Assembly (NCBI RefSeq): GCF_900091625.1 | Contig: NZ_FMIC01000002.1 | Location: 4,216,001-4,280,000, forward strand | Origin: Micromonospora peucetia | Lineage (GTDB): Bacteria > Actinomycetota > Actinomycetes > Mycobacteriales > Micromonosporaceae | Direction of reading: 5' to 3' | DNA: 64,000 nucleotides | Part shown: positions 38,337-46,288 of the stretch, in pieces | Layout: the number at the start of each line of letters is the position of its first letter | Position numbering within the stretch: position 1 is the stretch's first letter | The notes under the pieces: generated by a model | Database searches by the model: none | What the model was told of the DNA's origin: nothing | The model's input: only the letters and a program-made list of their open reading frames with translations | Made by a program: the position numbers and the translations under genes

Positions 38337-39326
38337 TTAGGGGGGTGGGGGGACCAGCAGGGTGTGCAGGGCCCGGGGATCCGCCACCTCGGGCAGCTCG
38401 CGGGCGGCGATCCAGGCCGCCGCGGCGGCGCCGTCGCCGGCCGAGTGGAGCGGCGCGTCCGGCCAGCGCCGGGCGACCTCGGCCCGAACCGCCGCGGCGA
38501 GCGGGGTGTCGCCGGTCAGCAGGCCGCCGCCGAGGACGATCGGGGAGGCGTCGCCGGCGGGGCGGATCCGTGCCGTGCTCTCCGCCAGATGTGCGGCGGC
38601 CTCGGCGATCAGCCCGCGGGCGACCGGCTCCCCGCCGACGGCGGCGGCGACCACCAGGGGCGCGAGCCGGGCCAACTCCACGGGGGGCCGCCGGGTCACC
38701 GCCTGGACCAGCGCGTCGACGGTGTCCCGGGGGCGGGCCGCCACCTCGGAGGAGCCGAGCAGTTCGGTGAGCACCCTGGTCGCCAGCGGGCCCGGCGTGT
38801 GGTCCCGGTCCAGGTCGGCCAGCAGCCGGCGGACCGCCTCGCGGCCCAGCCAGAAGCCCGAGCCCGCGTCGCCGAGCAGCCAGCCGTGACCGTCGGCGAC
38901 CCGGTCCAGCCGTAGCTCGCGGACGCCGGCGGCGACCGCCCCGGTGCCGGCGATGAGAACCGTGCCCTCGGGGCTCGCGGTGCCCGAGGCGTACGCGACA
39001 AGTGCGTCGCCGTGCACCGTGTACGGGCAGCGCAGGCCGGCGTCGCGCCAGGCCCGGTCGAAGGCGTCCCGACCGGCCGGGTCGGCGAGCAGCCGGGGCG
39101 CCCCGGCCAGCCCGATGGTGCCAGCACGGACCCAGGCGGGATCGACGCCGGTGAGCGCCTCTCGCAGGGCGGCCAGGAGTTCGCCGGCGGCCCGCTCGGC
39201 TCCGTGGCTGGTGGGGTTGCCGCCGCCCGCCCGGCCGTCGCCCAACCGCCGCCCGTCCAGTGTCAGGGCGGTCGCCCGGGTGGACGTACCCCCGACGTCG
39301 AGACCGACCACGACGGTGTCGGACAT
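38337..39326 (-). CDS. N-acetylglucosamine kinase-like (BadF/BadG ATPase family)
   Basis: A 329-residue sugar kinase of the ASKHA fold: phosphate-1 motif VVGLDVGGTSTRATAL at the N-terminus, TVLIAGTGAVAAGV, and the GDAGSGFWLGREAVRRL segment typical of eukaryotic-type GlcNAc kinases in the BadF family; adenosine motif SPIVLGGGLL near 265. It lies between two GlcNAc-type transporter operons and next to RpiR and SIS genes, so phosphorylation of imported GlcNAc is the likely job. ATG 39326 has AAGGGG at 9-base spacing; GTG 39332 is the alternative. Transcribed away from the RpiR operon. Confidence 0.87.
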   Translation of the reverse strand: MSDTVVVGLDVGGTSTRATALTLDGRRLGDGRAGGGNPTSHGAERAAGELLAALREALTGVDPAWVRAGTIGLAGAPRLLADPAGRDAFDRAWRDAGLRCPYTVHGDALVAYASGTASPEGTVLIAGTGAVAAGVRELRLDRVADGHGWLLGDAGSGFWLGREAVRRLLADLDRDHTPGPLATRVLTELLGSSEVAARPRDTVDALVQAVTRRPPVELARLAPLVVAAAVGGEPVARGLIAEAAAHLAESTARIRPAGDASPIVLGGGLLTGDTPLAAAVRAEVARRWPDAPLHSAGDGAAAAAWIAARELPEVADPRALHTLLVPPPP

Positions 39327-39447
39327 CCGCACCCACCCCTTCGATCGACGCCGCGTTCATGCTGGTCGGCCCGGCGGCGGCGGGCAAGAGGCGGGCAGCT
39401 TCCGGGGCTGTGCGCCAGGTAACAGTTTGAAAACTTCGCCCACGGCC

Positions 39448-39487
39448 TTGACACGGAGGGGCCTTTAGTAAGAACTTTTACCACTAA
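39448..39487 (+). promoter_or_regulatory. Candidate promoter/operator of the RpiR-SIS-NgcEFG operon
   Basis: A consensus TTGACA (39448-39453) is followed by an AT-rich stretch with inverted TTAGT (39465-39469) and ACTAA (39483-39487) around AAGAACTTTT-type sequence. This AT-rich island is isolated in a GC-rich context and is a candidate RpiR site. The -10 box is not clear. Confidence 0.5.
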
Positions 39488-39517
39488 CAGTTAACACTCT
39501 TTTCGGAAAGGTGCCCC

Positions 39518-40480
39518 ATGGTTGATCACGAGGTGGACACCTCCGCGGGGACCGCGGTGGTCGACGCCGGCGCGGTCGACCGACGGGGGGCGCTCGGAGT
39601 CGCCTCCGACGGTGTGCTGGCGCGGGTCCGGGCCGGCGCGGGCGAGCTGACGGGGGCGCTGCGCCGGGTCGCCGAGCACGTGCTCAGCGATCCTGAGGCC
39701 GCCGCACGGGCGACGATCGTGGAGCTGGCCGAGCGCAGCGGCACCTCTCCGGCGACGATCACCCGGTTCTGCCGGGCTATGGGTTTCGACGGCTACGCCG
39801 ACCTGCGCCTGGGCATCGCCGCGGAGACCGGCCGGGCCCGCTCGGCGGGCTGGACCGTCGACATCGGCCGCGAGATCCAGCCGGGCGACCCCCTCTCCCG
39901 GGTGCTCGACCAGATCATGGCCGCCGACACCCGGGCCATGCACGACACCGCCGCACTGCTCGACCTCTCCGAGGTGGAACGGGCCGCCGTCGCCATCGCC
40001 GGGGCGTCCCGGGTGAACATCTTCGGCGCCAGTGGCAGCGCGCTGGTCGGCGAGGAGATGCAGTTCAGCCTGCACCGCATCGGGGTGGCGGCCTGGGCCT
40101 GGAACGACGTGCACGAGGGCCTCGCCAGCGCGGCCCTGCTGCGTCAGGGCGACGTGGCGCTCGGCATCTCGCACACCGGCCAGACCCGGGAGACCATCGA
40201 GATGCTCGCCGAGGCGGGCAGCCGGGGCGCGACCACCGTGGCGCTGACCGGGTTCCCGCGCTCGCCGCTGGCCGAGCTGGCCGACATCGTGCTGCTCACC
40301 GCCAGCCAGGCCACCACCTTCCGCCCCGACGCGCTGTCCGCCCGGCACCCACAGCTGGTCGTGCTCGACCTGCTCTACATCGCCGTCGCCCAGCGCACCC
40401 ACGACCGCGCCCACGCGGCCTTCCGGCGTACCGCCCAGGCCGTCGACGGGCACAAGGCCGCGAAGGGGGCCGGCGCATGA
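39518..40480 (+). CDS. MurR/RpiR-family regulator with SIS sugar-phosphate domain
   Basis: A 320-residue regulator: N-terminal RpiR HTH (LRRVAEHVLSDPEAAARATI then ELAERSGTSPATITRFCRAMGF) and a C-terminal SIS domain (VNIFGASGSALVGEEMQFSL, GISHTGQTRETIEMLAEA, VALTGFPRSPLAELADIVLL). The SIS domain normally senses a phosphosugar such as GlcNAc-6-P or MurNAc-6-P. First gene of a five-gene operon with a SIS enzyme and the second NgcEFG set, divergent from the kinase; autoregulation through the AT-rich site upstream is likely. GGAAAGG precedes ATG. The ATG of the SIS gene overlaps its stop. Confidence 0.92.
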   Translation: MVDHEVDTSAGTAVVDAGAVDRRGALGVASDGVLARVRAGAGELTGALRRVAEHVLSDPEAAARATIVELAERSGTSPATITRFCRAMGFDGYADLRLGIAAETGRARSAGWTVDIGREIQPGDPLSRVLDQIMAADTRAMHDTAALLDLSEVERAAVAIAGASRVNIFGASGSALVGEEMQFSLHRIGVAAWAWNDVHEGLASAALLRQGDVALGISHTGQTRETIEMLAEAGSRGATTVALTGFPRSPLAELADIVLLTASQATTFRPDALSARHPQLVVLDLLYIAVAQRTHDRAHAAFRRTAQAVDGHKAAKGAGA

Positions 40481-41226
40481 TCAGCGCCCAGGGGTACGCC
40501 GACGCCGTCCGTCCGGTGCTCGACCGGCTCGTTGACACCAGCGCCGACGGAATCGGCGCCGCCGCCGACCTGATCGCCGCCAGCCTGCGCGCCGGCGGGG
40601 TGCTCCAGGCGTTCGGCGCCGGCCACTCCGAGGCGTTCGCCGCGGAACTGGTCGCCCGGGCCGGCGGGCTGGTGCCCACCAACCGGCTCTCCCTGCACGA
40701 CCTGGTGCTGCACGGCGACGCCCCGCGCGACGTGCTCGCCGACCCGAAGCTGGAACGCGACCCCGCCGTCGCCCACCAGCTCTACGCGCTGGCGGCCCCG
40801 CAGCCGTCGGACGTGTTCGTGGTGGCGTCCCAGTCCGGCATCAACGGCTCGGTGGTCGAGCTGGCGACGCTGGTCACCGGGCGCGGCCATCCGCTGATCG
40901 CGGTCACCTCGGTCGCGCACACCGCACGGGTCGCCCCTCGGCACCCGTCCGGCCGGCGCCTCGCAGACCTCGCCGACGTCGTGCTGGACAACGGCGCGCC
41001 GTACGGCGACGCACTGCTGCCGCTCGAGGGCGGCGGCGCGGTCTGTGCGGTCTCCTCGGTCACGGCGGCGCTGCTGGCGCAGCTGCTGACCGCCGAGGTC
41101 GTACGACGGTTCCACCAGGCCGGAGAGGTACCCCCTGTCTACCTCTCCGCCAACGTCCCCGGCGGGGACGAGCACAACCACGCCCTCGAGTCGCGGTACG
41201 CCGGGCGCCTCCGGCGGACCGCCTGA
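40477..41226 (+). CDS. SIS-domain sugar-phosphate protein (UPF0309-like)
   Basis: A 249-residue stand-alone SIS protein: GGVLQAFGAGHSEAFAAELVARAGG binds the phosphosugar, VFVVASQSGINGSVVELA and HPLIAVTSVAHT follow the SIS pattern. It is related to GlcNAc/MurNAc-phosphate etherases and isomerases, but lacks a recognisable MurQ signature, so the reaction is open. ATGA overlap with the RpiR gene shows co-translation. Context suggests handling of an amino-sugar phosphate made by the neighbouring kinase. Confidence 0.85.
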   Translation: MISAQGYADAVRPVLDRLVDTSADGIGAAADLIAASLRAGGVLQAFGAGHSEAFAAELVARAGGLVPTNRLSLHDLVLHGDAPRDVLADPKLERDPAVAHQLYALAAPQPSDVFVVASQSGINGSVVELATLVTGRGHPLIAVTSVAHTARVAPRHPSGRRLADLADVVLDNGAPYGDALLPLEGGGAVCAVSSVTAALLAQLLTAEVVRRFHQAGEVPPVYLSANVPGGDEHNHALESRYAGRLRRTA

Positions 41227-41252
41227 CCCGAACACCACAAGGAGAGACGACG

Positions 41253-42689
41253 ATGTCGAATACCCCCGACAACCCGGCCGACCTGAGCCGCCGGACCGTG
41301 CTGCGCCGGGCCGCCGCGGTGGGCCTGCTCGCCACTCCGGCCGTCGGCCTGCTGGGCGCCTGCGCGACCAGCGGCGGTGACAAGGAGAACGAGCAGGTCG
41401 CCGGCGGCACCAAGAGCGCCACCAACCCGCTCGGTGTCGCCGAGGACGCCCCGATCGAGGTGATCATCTTCAACGGTGGCTATGGCGAGAAGTACGCCAC
41501 CGACGTGCACCAGCCGCTGTACAAGAAGGCGTTCCCGAAGGCCGAGGTCAAGCACCAGGCGACCCAGGCCGTGTCCACGGTGCTCCAGCCGCGGTTCGCC
41601 GCCGGCAACCCGCCGGAGTTCGTGAACAACTCCGGCGAGAAGCTGATGGACTTCGGTGCCCTGGTCGCCGACGGTCAGCTCCAGGATCTCACCGAGCTGT
41701 GGGACGCCCCGTCGGTCGACGACCCCGCCAAGAAGGTCCGCGACACCGTGGTGCCGGGCACCGTCGACACCGGGTCGTTCAACGGCAAGCCGTACGTCCT
41801 GTACTACGTCTCCACCGTCTTCGGCATCTGGTACTCCGGCAAGCTGTTCAAGGACAACGGCTGGGCGCCGGCGAAGAACTGGGGCGAGTTCACCGCCCTG
41901 CTCGACCAGATCAAGGCCAAGGGCATCACCCCGTACGGCTACGCCGGCGCGAACGCGGCCTACTACCAGTGGAACGTGATCCTCACCCAGGCCGCGAAGA
42001 TCGGCGGCATGGACGTGCTGAAGAACATCGACAACCTGGAGGACGGCGCCTGGCAGCAGGACGCGGTCAAGCAGGCCGCCGAGGCGTGGGCCGAGATCGG
42101 CGCCAAGTACGTCGACAAGAGCTTCGAGGGGCTCAAGCACACCGACGTGCAGCTGCGGCAGAACCAGTACAAGCTGGCGTTCTACCCCAGTGGCGACTGG
42201 CTGGAGGGCGAGCAGAAGAAGGACACGCCGTCCGGCTTCGAATACCAGCTGATGCCGGTGCCGAGCCTGTCCGCCTCGGACAAGCTGCCGGGGACGGCGC
42301 TGCGGGCCACCGCCGGTGAGGGCTACTTCGTCTCGGCCAAGAGCAAGAACCCCAAGGGCGGCCTGGAGTACATGCGCCAGATGCTCTCGGTGGCCGGTGC
42401 GAAGGGCTTCACCGAGGTCGTGAAGGCCCCGACGGTGGTCACCGCCGGCTCGGAGGGCTTCGCCTTCCCGCCCGGTGTGGCCAGCTCGCAGAGCGCGCTC
42501 AAGGCCGCCGGCCAGGACGTGTTCAACCTGTACTTCGACGGCTGGTACAAGGAGCTCGACACGGAGGCCCGCACGGCCACCAACGAGCTGATGTTCGGCC
42601 GGATCAAGGCGGACGCCTTCGTGGAGCGCATCCAGAAGCGCGCTGACGCGATCAAGAAGGACAGCTCCATCACCAAGTTCAAGCGCTGA
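41253..42689 (+). CDS. GlcNAc/chitobiose ABC transporter substrate-binding lipoprotein (NgcE-like), copy 2
   Basis: A 478-residue lipoprotein with a twin-arginine signal (SRRTVLRRAAAVGLL) and lipobox LLGAC. The mature part aligns along its whole length with copy 1 (VIIFNGGYGEKYATDVHQ, QPRFAAGNPPEFVNNSG, YGYAGANAAYYQWNV), but many binding-site positions differ. Shine-Dalgarno AAGGAGAG precedes ATG. It is the third gene of the RpiR operon, which ties its expression to the phosphosugar sensor, unlike copy 1, which has its own promoter. Confidence 0.9.
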   Translation: MSNTPDNPADLSRRTVLRRAAAVGLLATPAVGLLGACATSGGDKENEQVAGGTKSATNPLGVAEDAPIEVIIFNGGYGEKYATDVHQPLYKKAFPKAEVKHQATQAVSTVLQPRFAAGNPPEFVNNSGEKLMDFGALVADGQLQDLTELWDAPSVDDPAKKVRDTVVPGTVDTGSFNGKPYVLYYVSTVFGIWYSGKLFKDNGWAPAKNWGEFTALLDQIKAKGITPYGYAGANAAYYQWNVILTQAAKIGGMDVLKNIDNLEDGAWQQDAVKQAAEAWAEIGAKYVDKSFEGLKHTDVQLRQNQYKLAFYPSGDWLEGEQKKDTPSGFEYQLMPVPSLSASDKLPGTALRATAGEGYFVSAKSKNPKGGLEYMRQMLSVAGAKGFTEVVKAPTVVTAGSEGFAFPPGVASSQSALKAAGQDVFNLYFDGWYKELDTEARTATNELMFGRIKADAFVERIQKRADAIKKDSSITKFKR

Positions 42690-42709
42690 TCGATCGGAGC
42701 GTAGGGGTC

Positions 42710-43618
42710 ATGCGGCACGGCAAGTATCCGTTCGTGATCGGGTTCCTCTTCGTCCCGGTCACCCTGTACGTGGTCTTCGTCATCGCGCCGTACGCGCAGG
42801 CGTTCCAGATCTCGATGACCAACTGGCGGGGGCTCTCCGCCCCGCAGTGGGTGGGCTTCGACAACTTCCGGAGGTTGCTCGACGACGACAACTTCTGGAA
42901 GGCGGTCCAGCACCACGGCGTACTGCTGCTTGCCCTGCCGCTGATCACGATCGCCATCGCACTGCTCTTCTCGTTCCTGCTCAACGTGGGCGGCAAGAGC
43001 AGCGGCGGGCAGCGCCAGGGGGTCTGGGGGTCGAAGTTCTACCGGGTGGTGTTCTTCTTCCCCCAGGTCCTGGCGGTGGCCATCATCGCGGTGCTGTTCC
43101 AGACGGTCTACCGGCCCAACGAGTCCGGCCTGATCAACGGCGTGCTGATGAAGCTCGGCTTCGACCCGGTGCTCTTCCTGGTCCGGCCGAACCTGGCGCT
43201 CTGGTCGATCCTCGCGGTGCTGGTCTGGCAGGCGGTCGGCTTCTACGTGGTGCTCTTCTCGGCGGGCATGGCCTCCATTCCCGGTGAGATCTACGAGGCC
43301 GCCGAGATGGACGGTGCGACCCGGGTGACGCTCTTCTTCCGGGTCACGCTGCCGCTGCTCTGGGACACCCTCCAGGTCGCCTGGGTCTATCTGGGCATCG
43401 CCGCGTTCGACGCGTTCGCCATCGTCTCGGTGCTCTCGGTGGACGGCGGCGGCCCGGACGGGGCCACCACCGTGCTGGCCATGGAGATCTACCGGAACGC
43501 CTTCGTCTACTCGAAGTACGGCTACGCCTCGGCGATGGGCGTGGCGTTGTTCTTCCTCACCCTGACGTTCGCGGCGTTGACGCTGCGGCTGACCAAGCGG
43601 GAAAGCGTGGAGTACTGA
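42710..43618 (+). CDS. Sugar ABC transporter permease (NgcF-like), copy 2
   Basis: A 302-residue MalF-type permease, six membrane segments, with the docking loop EIYEAAEMDGATRVTLFFRV. It is homologous throughout to copy 1, including the MRHGKYP start, so the two operons arose by duplication. It lies 20 bp after the binding protein, and its stop overlaps the next start (TGATG). Confidence 0.92.
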   Translation: MRHGKYPFVIGFLFVPVTLYVVFVIAPYAQAFQISMTNWRGLSAPQWVGFDNFRRLLDDDNFWKAVQHHGVLLLALPLITIAIALLFSFLLNVGGKSSGGQRQGVWGSKFYRVVFFFPQVLAVAIIAVLFQTVYRPNESGLINGVLMKLGFDPVLFLVRPNLALWSILAVLVWQAVGFYVVLFSAGMASIPGEIYEAAEMDGATRVTLFFRVTLPLLWDTLQVAWVYLGIAAFDAFAIVSVLSVDGGGPDGATTVLAMEIYRNAFVYSKYGYASAMGVALFFLTLTFAALTLRLTKRESVEY

Positions 43619-44547
43619 TGAACCCGCAGACGACGCAGCCGCCGACAGCGGCGGCGCTACCGCCGAAGACCGTGAAGCCGGGCGCCGCGGGTCGGCGTGG
43701 GGACGGGGGCCGACGTTCCGAGGTACGGCTGCTCGCCCGCCTCGGGCACGTGGCGCTCGCGGTCTGGGCGGTGATCGTGATCGTGCCGATCCTCTGGACC
43801 TTCCTCGCCTCGTTCAAGAACACCACGGAGATCTTCAGCAGCCCGTGGACGCTCCCGGCGGAACTGCGGTTCGAGAACTACGCCCGGGCGTGGAACAAGG
43901 CGAACGTCGGCCGCTACTTCCTCAACAGCGTGATCGTGGTGACGTGCAGCACGTTCGGCACCATGCTGTTCGGTTCGATGGCCGCGTACGTGCTGGCACG
44001 CTACAAGTTCTGGGGCAACCGGGCGGTCTACTACCTGTTCGTCTCGGGGCTGGCCTTCCCGGTCTTCCTCGCCCTGGTGCCGCTCTTCTTCGTGGTGAAG
44101 AACCTGGGGCTGCTGGACACCCACACCGGGCTGGTGCTGGTCTACATGGCCTACTCGCTGCCGTTCACGGTCTTCTTCCTGACCGCGTTCTTCAAGACGC
44201 TGCCGATGTCGGTCGCCGAGGCGGGGATGATCGACGGCTGCTCGCACACCCGGCTGTTCTTCCAGGTGATGCTGCCGATGGCCAAGCCGGGCCTGATCAG
44301 CGTCGGGATCTTCAACATCATCGGCCAGTGGGCGCAGTACCAGTTGCCGCTCGTACTGCTCTCCAACGCCAAGGACAAGTGGGTGCTCACCCAGGGCATC
44401 GCGGACATCTCGGTGAACGCCGGCTACGAGGCGGACTGGTCCGGCCTGTTCGCCGCCCTGACCATCGCCATCCTCCCGATGATCGTCGTGTACGCGATCT
44501 TCCAGCGCCAGATCCAGTCCGGCCTCACCTCCGGCGCGGTGAAGTGA
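43618..44547 (+). CDS. Sugar ABC transporter permease (NgcG-like), copy 2
   Basis: A 309-residue MalG-type permease with docking loop VAEAGMIDGCSHTRLFFQVM and PMAKPGLISV. The N-terminal ~40 residues are a charged Pro/Gly tail. It completes the second importer; again no ATPase gene follows. The stop codon forms one end of a perfect hairpin shared with the converging exporter gene. Confidence 0.92.
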   Translation: MNPQTTQPPTAAALPPKTVKPGAAGRRGDGGRRSEVRLLARLGHVALAVWAVIVIVPILWTFLASFKNTTEIFSSPWTLPAELRFENYARAWNKANVGRYFLNSVIVVTCSTFGTMLFGSMAAYVLARYKFWGNRAVYYLFVSGLAFPVFLALVPLFFVVKNLGLLDTHTGLVLVYMAYSLPFTVFFLTAFFKTLPMSVAEAGMIDGCSHTRLFFQVMLPMAKPGLISVGIFNIIGQWAQYQLPLVLLSNAKDKWVLTQGIADISVNAGYEADWSGLFAALTIAILPMIVVYAIFQRQIQSGLTSGAVK

Positions 44548-44560
44548 CCCGGTCGGGTCA
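44545..44560. terminator. Minimal hairpin made from two converging stop codons
   Basis: TGACCCG/CGGGTCA with a GT loop. The first TGA is the permease stop, and the last TCA is the complement of the exporter stop, so both genes end inside the same 16-bp stem. Confidence 0.55.
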
Positions 44561-46288
44561 GGGGTGCCAGGAGCGCCACAGGGCGGCGTACGGGCCGTCG
44601 GTCCGGAGGAGGTCGTCGTGACTGCCGAGCTCGGTGATCCGGCCCCCCTCCAGCACCGCCACCCGGTCGGCGTCGTGGGCGGTGTTGAGGCGGTGCGCGA
44701 TCGCGATGACGGTCCGCCCGGTGAGCAGGGCGGCCAGGGCCCGCTCGGTGCGTCGGGCGGTGGTCGGATCGAGAGCGGCGGTGGCTTCGTCGAGGATCAG
44801 CGTGTGCGGGTCGGCGAGCACCAGCCGGGCCAGCGCGAGCTGCTGGGCCTCGGCGGCGCCGAGCTGGTGCGCCCCGTCACCGAGGAGGGTGTCGAGGCCG
44901 TCGGGCAGGCGGGCGTGCCAGTCGGCGCCGACCGTGGCCAGCGCCGCGCGCATCCGGTCGTCGGAGGCGTCCGGGGCGGCGAACGCGAGGTTGTCGTGTA
45001 GCGAGCCGATGAAGACGTGGTGCTCCTGGGTGACCAGGGCGATGCGCCGCCGGCGCTCGGCCGGGTCCAGGTCGGTCACCGGGCAGCCGCCGACGCTGAC
45101 GACACCCTCCCGGGGCACGTCGATCCCGGCGAGCAGCCGGGCCAGGGTGGACTTCCCGGCCCCCGACGGCCCGACGAGCGCCAACCGCTCGCCGGGCCGC
45201 ACCTGGAGGTCGATGCCGTGCAGCACGTCGGGTCCGCCGGCGTACGCGAACCGGGCTCCCTGGACGACCAGCCGCTCGTCCACCGGAGTGGCGGCCCGGC
45301 CGGGCGGCTCCGGCGGCACCTGGCCGACGCCGAGCACCCGGGCGAACGAGGCCAGGCCGCGCTGTGCCTGCTCCATCCACAGGAGAATCCGGTCCAGCGG
45401 GTCGATCGCCTGTTGCAGGTAGAGCGCGGCGGCGACCACCGCGCCGAGGGACACCTCACCCCGAGCGAGCAGGAGGCCGCCGACCAGCAGCAGCGCGGCG
45501 ACGGGCAGCGGGTAGCTGGCTTCCACGACGCTGAAGAACACCGTGCGCAGCGCCAGGGTCCTCCGCCGGGCCGCCCAGACCCGGGCGATGCGCGCGGTGC
45601 CGTGCCCGATCCGTTCGTCGGCGAGCCGGAACGCCTCGACCGTACGGGCGCCCTCGGCGGTGCTCGTCAGCGCCTCGGTCAGCTCGGCGGCCTCCGCCCC
45701 CTCGGCGAGGTACGCCGGGCCGGCGCGCCGCAGGTACCACCGGGTCACCAGGGCGATCGTCGGCAGCCCGGCCAGCGCGGCGAGCCCGAGCAGCGGGTGC
45801 AGCAGGAAGACCGCCCCGAACAGCAGCGTCAGCTGCACCGAGGCGATGACGACGGTGGGCACCACGTCCCGGACGGTGGTGCCGACCGTCGACACGTCGA
45901 CCGAGCTGCGGGTCGCCAGGTCTCCGGAGCCGGCCCGCTCGACGACGCCGACGGGCAGGTTCAGCGTCCGCTCGATGAACTCCTCGCGCAGCCGGGCCAC
46001 GGCCCGCTCGCCGAAGCGGTGGCCGGCGTACTGCGCGTACCGCGACAGCAGCGTCTGGACCAGTACGGCCCCGCCGATCGCCAGGGCGAGCCGGTCGACG
46101 GTGGCGACGCCGGTCCCCGCGGACACCCGGTCGACGATGGTGCCGAGTAGCCACGGCGGGGCGAGCCCGGCGACCGTGGCGGTCGCGTGCAGCGCCAGCA
46201 CGACTCCGACGGCACGCCGGTCCCGGGCGATCAGCCCGCGCGTCGCCCGACGTACGGCGGCCCGGTCGGCGATCGGCAGCCCGCTCAC
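44558..46288 (-). CDS. ABC exporter half-transporter with intact Walker A/B but degenerate signature
   Basis: A 576-residue protein: N-terminal ABC membrane domain (about six segments, residues 25-310) and C-terminal ATPase from ~340. Walker A is GPSGAGKST near 379, the Q-loop TQEHHVF follows, Walker B is TLILDEATAALD, and the switch His is in IAIAHRL. The signature LSGGQ is replaced by LGAAEAQ. It overlaps the partner gene by 4 bases. In heterodimeric exporters of the TM287/288 type one ATP site is degenerate; this subunit supplies the good Walker motifs and the bad signature. Cargo unknown; peptide, lipid or drug export is typical. Confidence 0.92.
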   Translation of the reverse strand: MSGLPIADRAAVRRATRGLIARDRRAVGVVLALHATATVAGLAPPWLLGTIVDRVSAGTGVATVDRLALAIGGAVLVQTLLSRYAQYAGHRFGERAVARLREEFIERTLNLPVGVVERAGSGDLATRSSVDVSTVGTTVRDVVPTVVIASVQLTLLFGAVFLLHPLLGLAALAGLPTIALVTRWYLRRAGPAYLAEGAEAAELTEALTSTAEGARTVEAFRLADERIGHGTARIARVWAARRRTLALRTVFFSVVEASYPLPVAALLLVGGLLLARGEVSLGAVVAAALYLQQAIDPLDRILLWMEQAQRGLASFARVLGVGQVPPEPPGRAATPVDERLVVQGARFAYAGGPDVLHGIDLQVRPGERLALVGPSGAGKSTLARLLAGIDVPREGVVSVGGCPVTDLDPAERRRRIALVTQEHHVFIGSLHDNLAFAAPDASDDRMRAALATVGADWHARLPDGLDTLLGDGAHQLGAAEAQQLALARLVLADPHTLILDEATAALDPTTARRTERALAALLTGRTVIAIAHRLNTAHDADRVAVLEGGRITELGSHDDLLRTDGPYAALWRSWHP

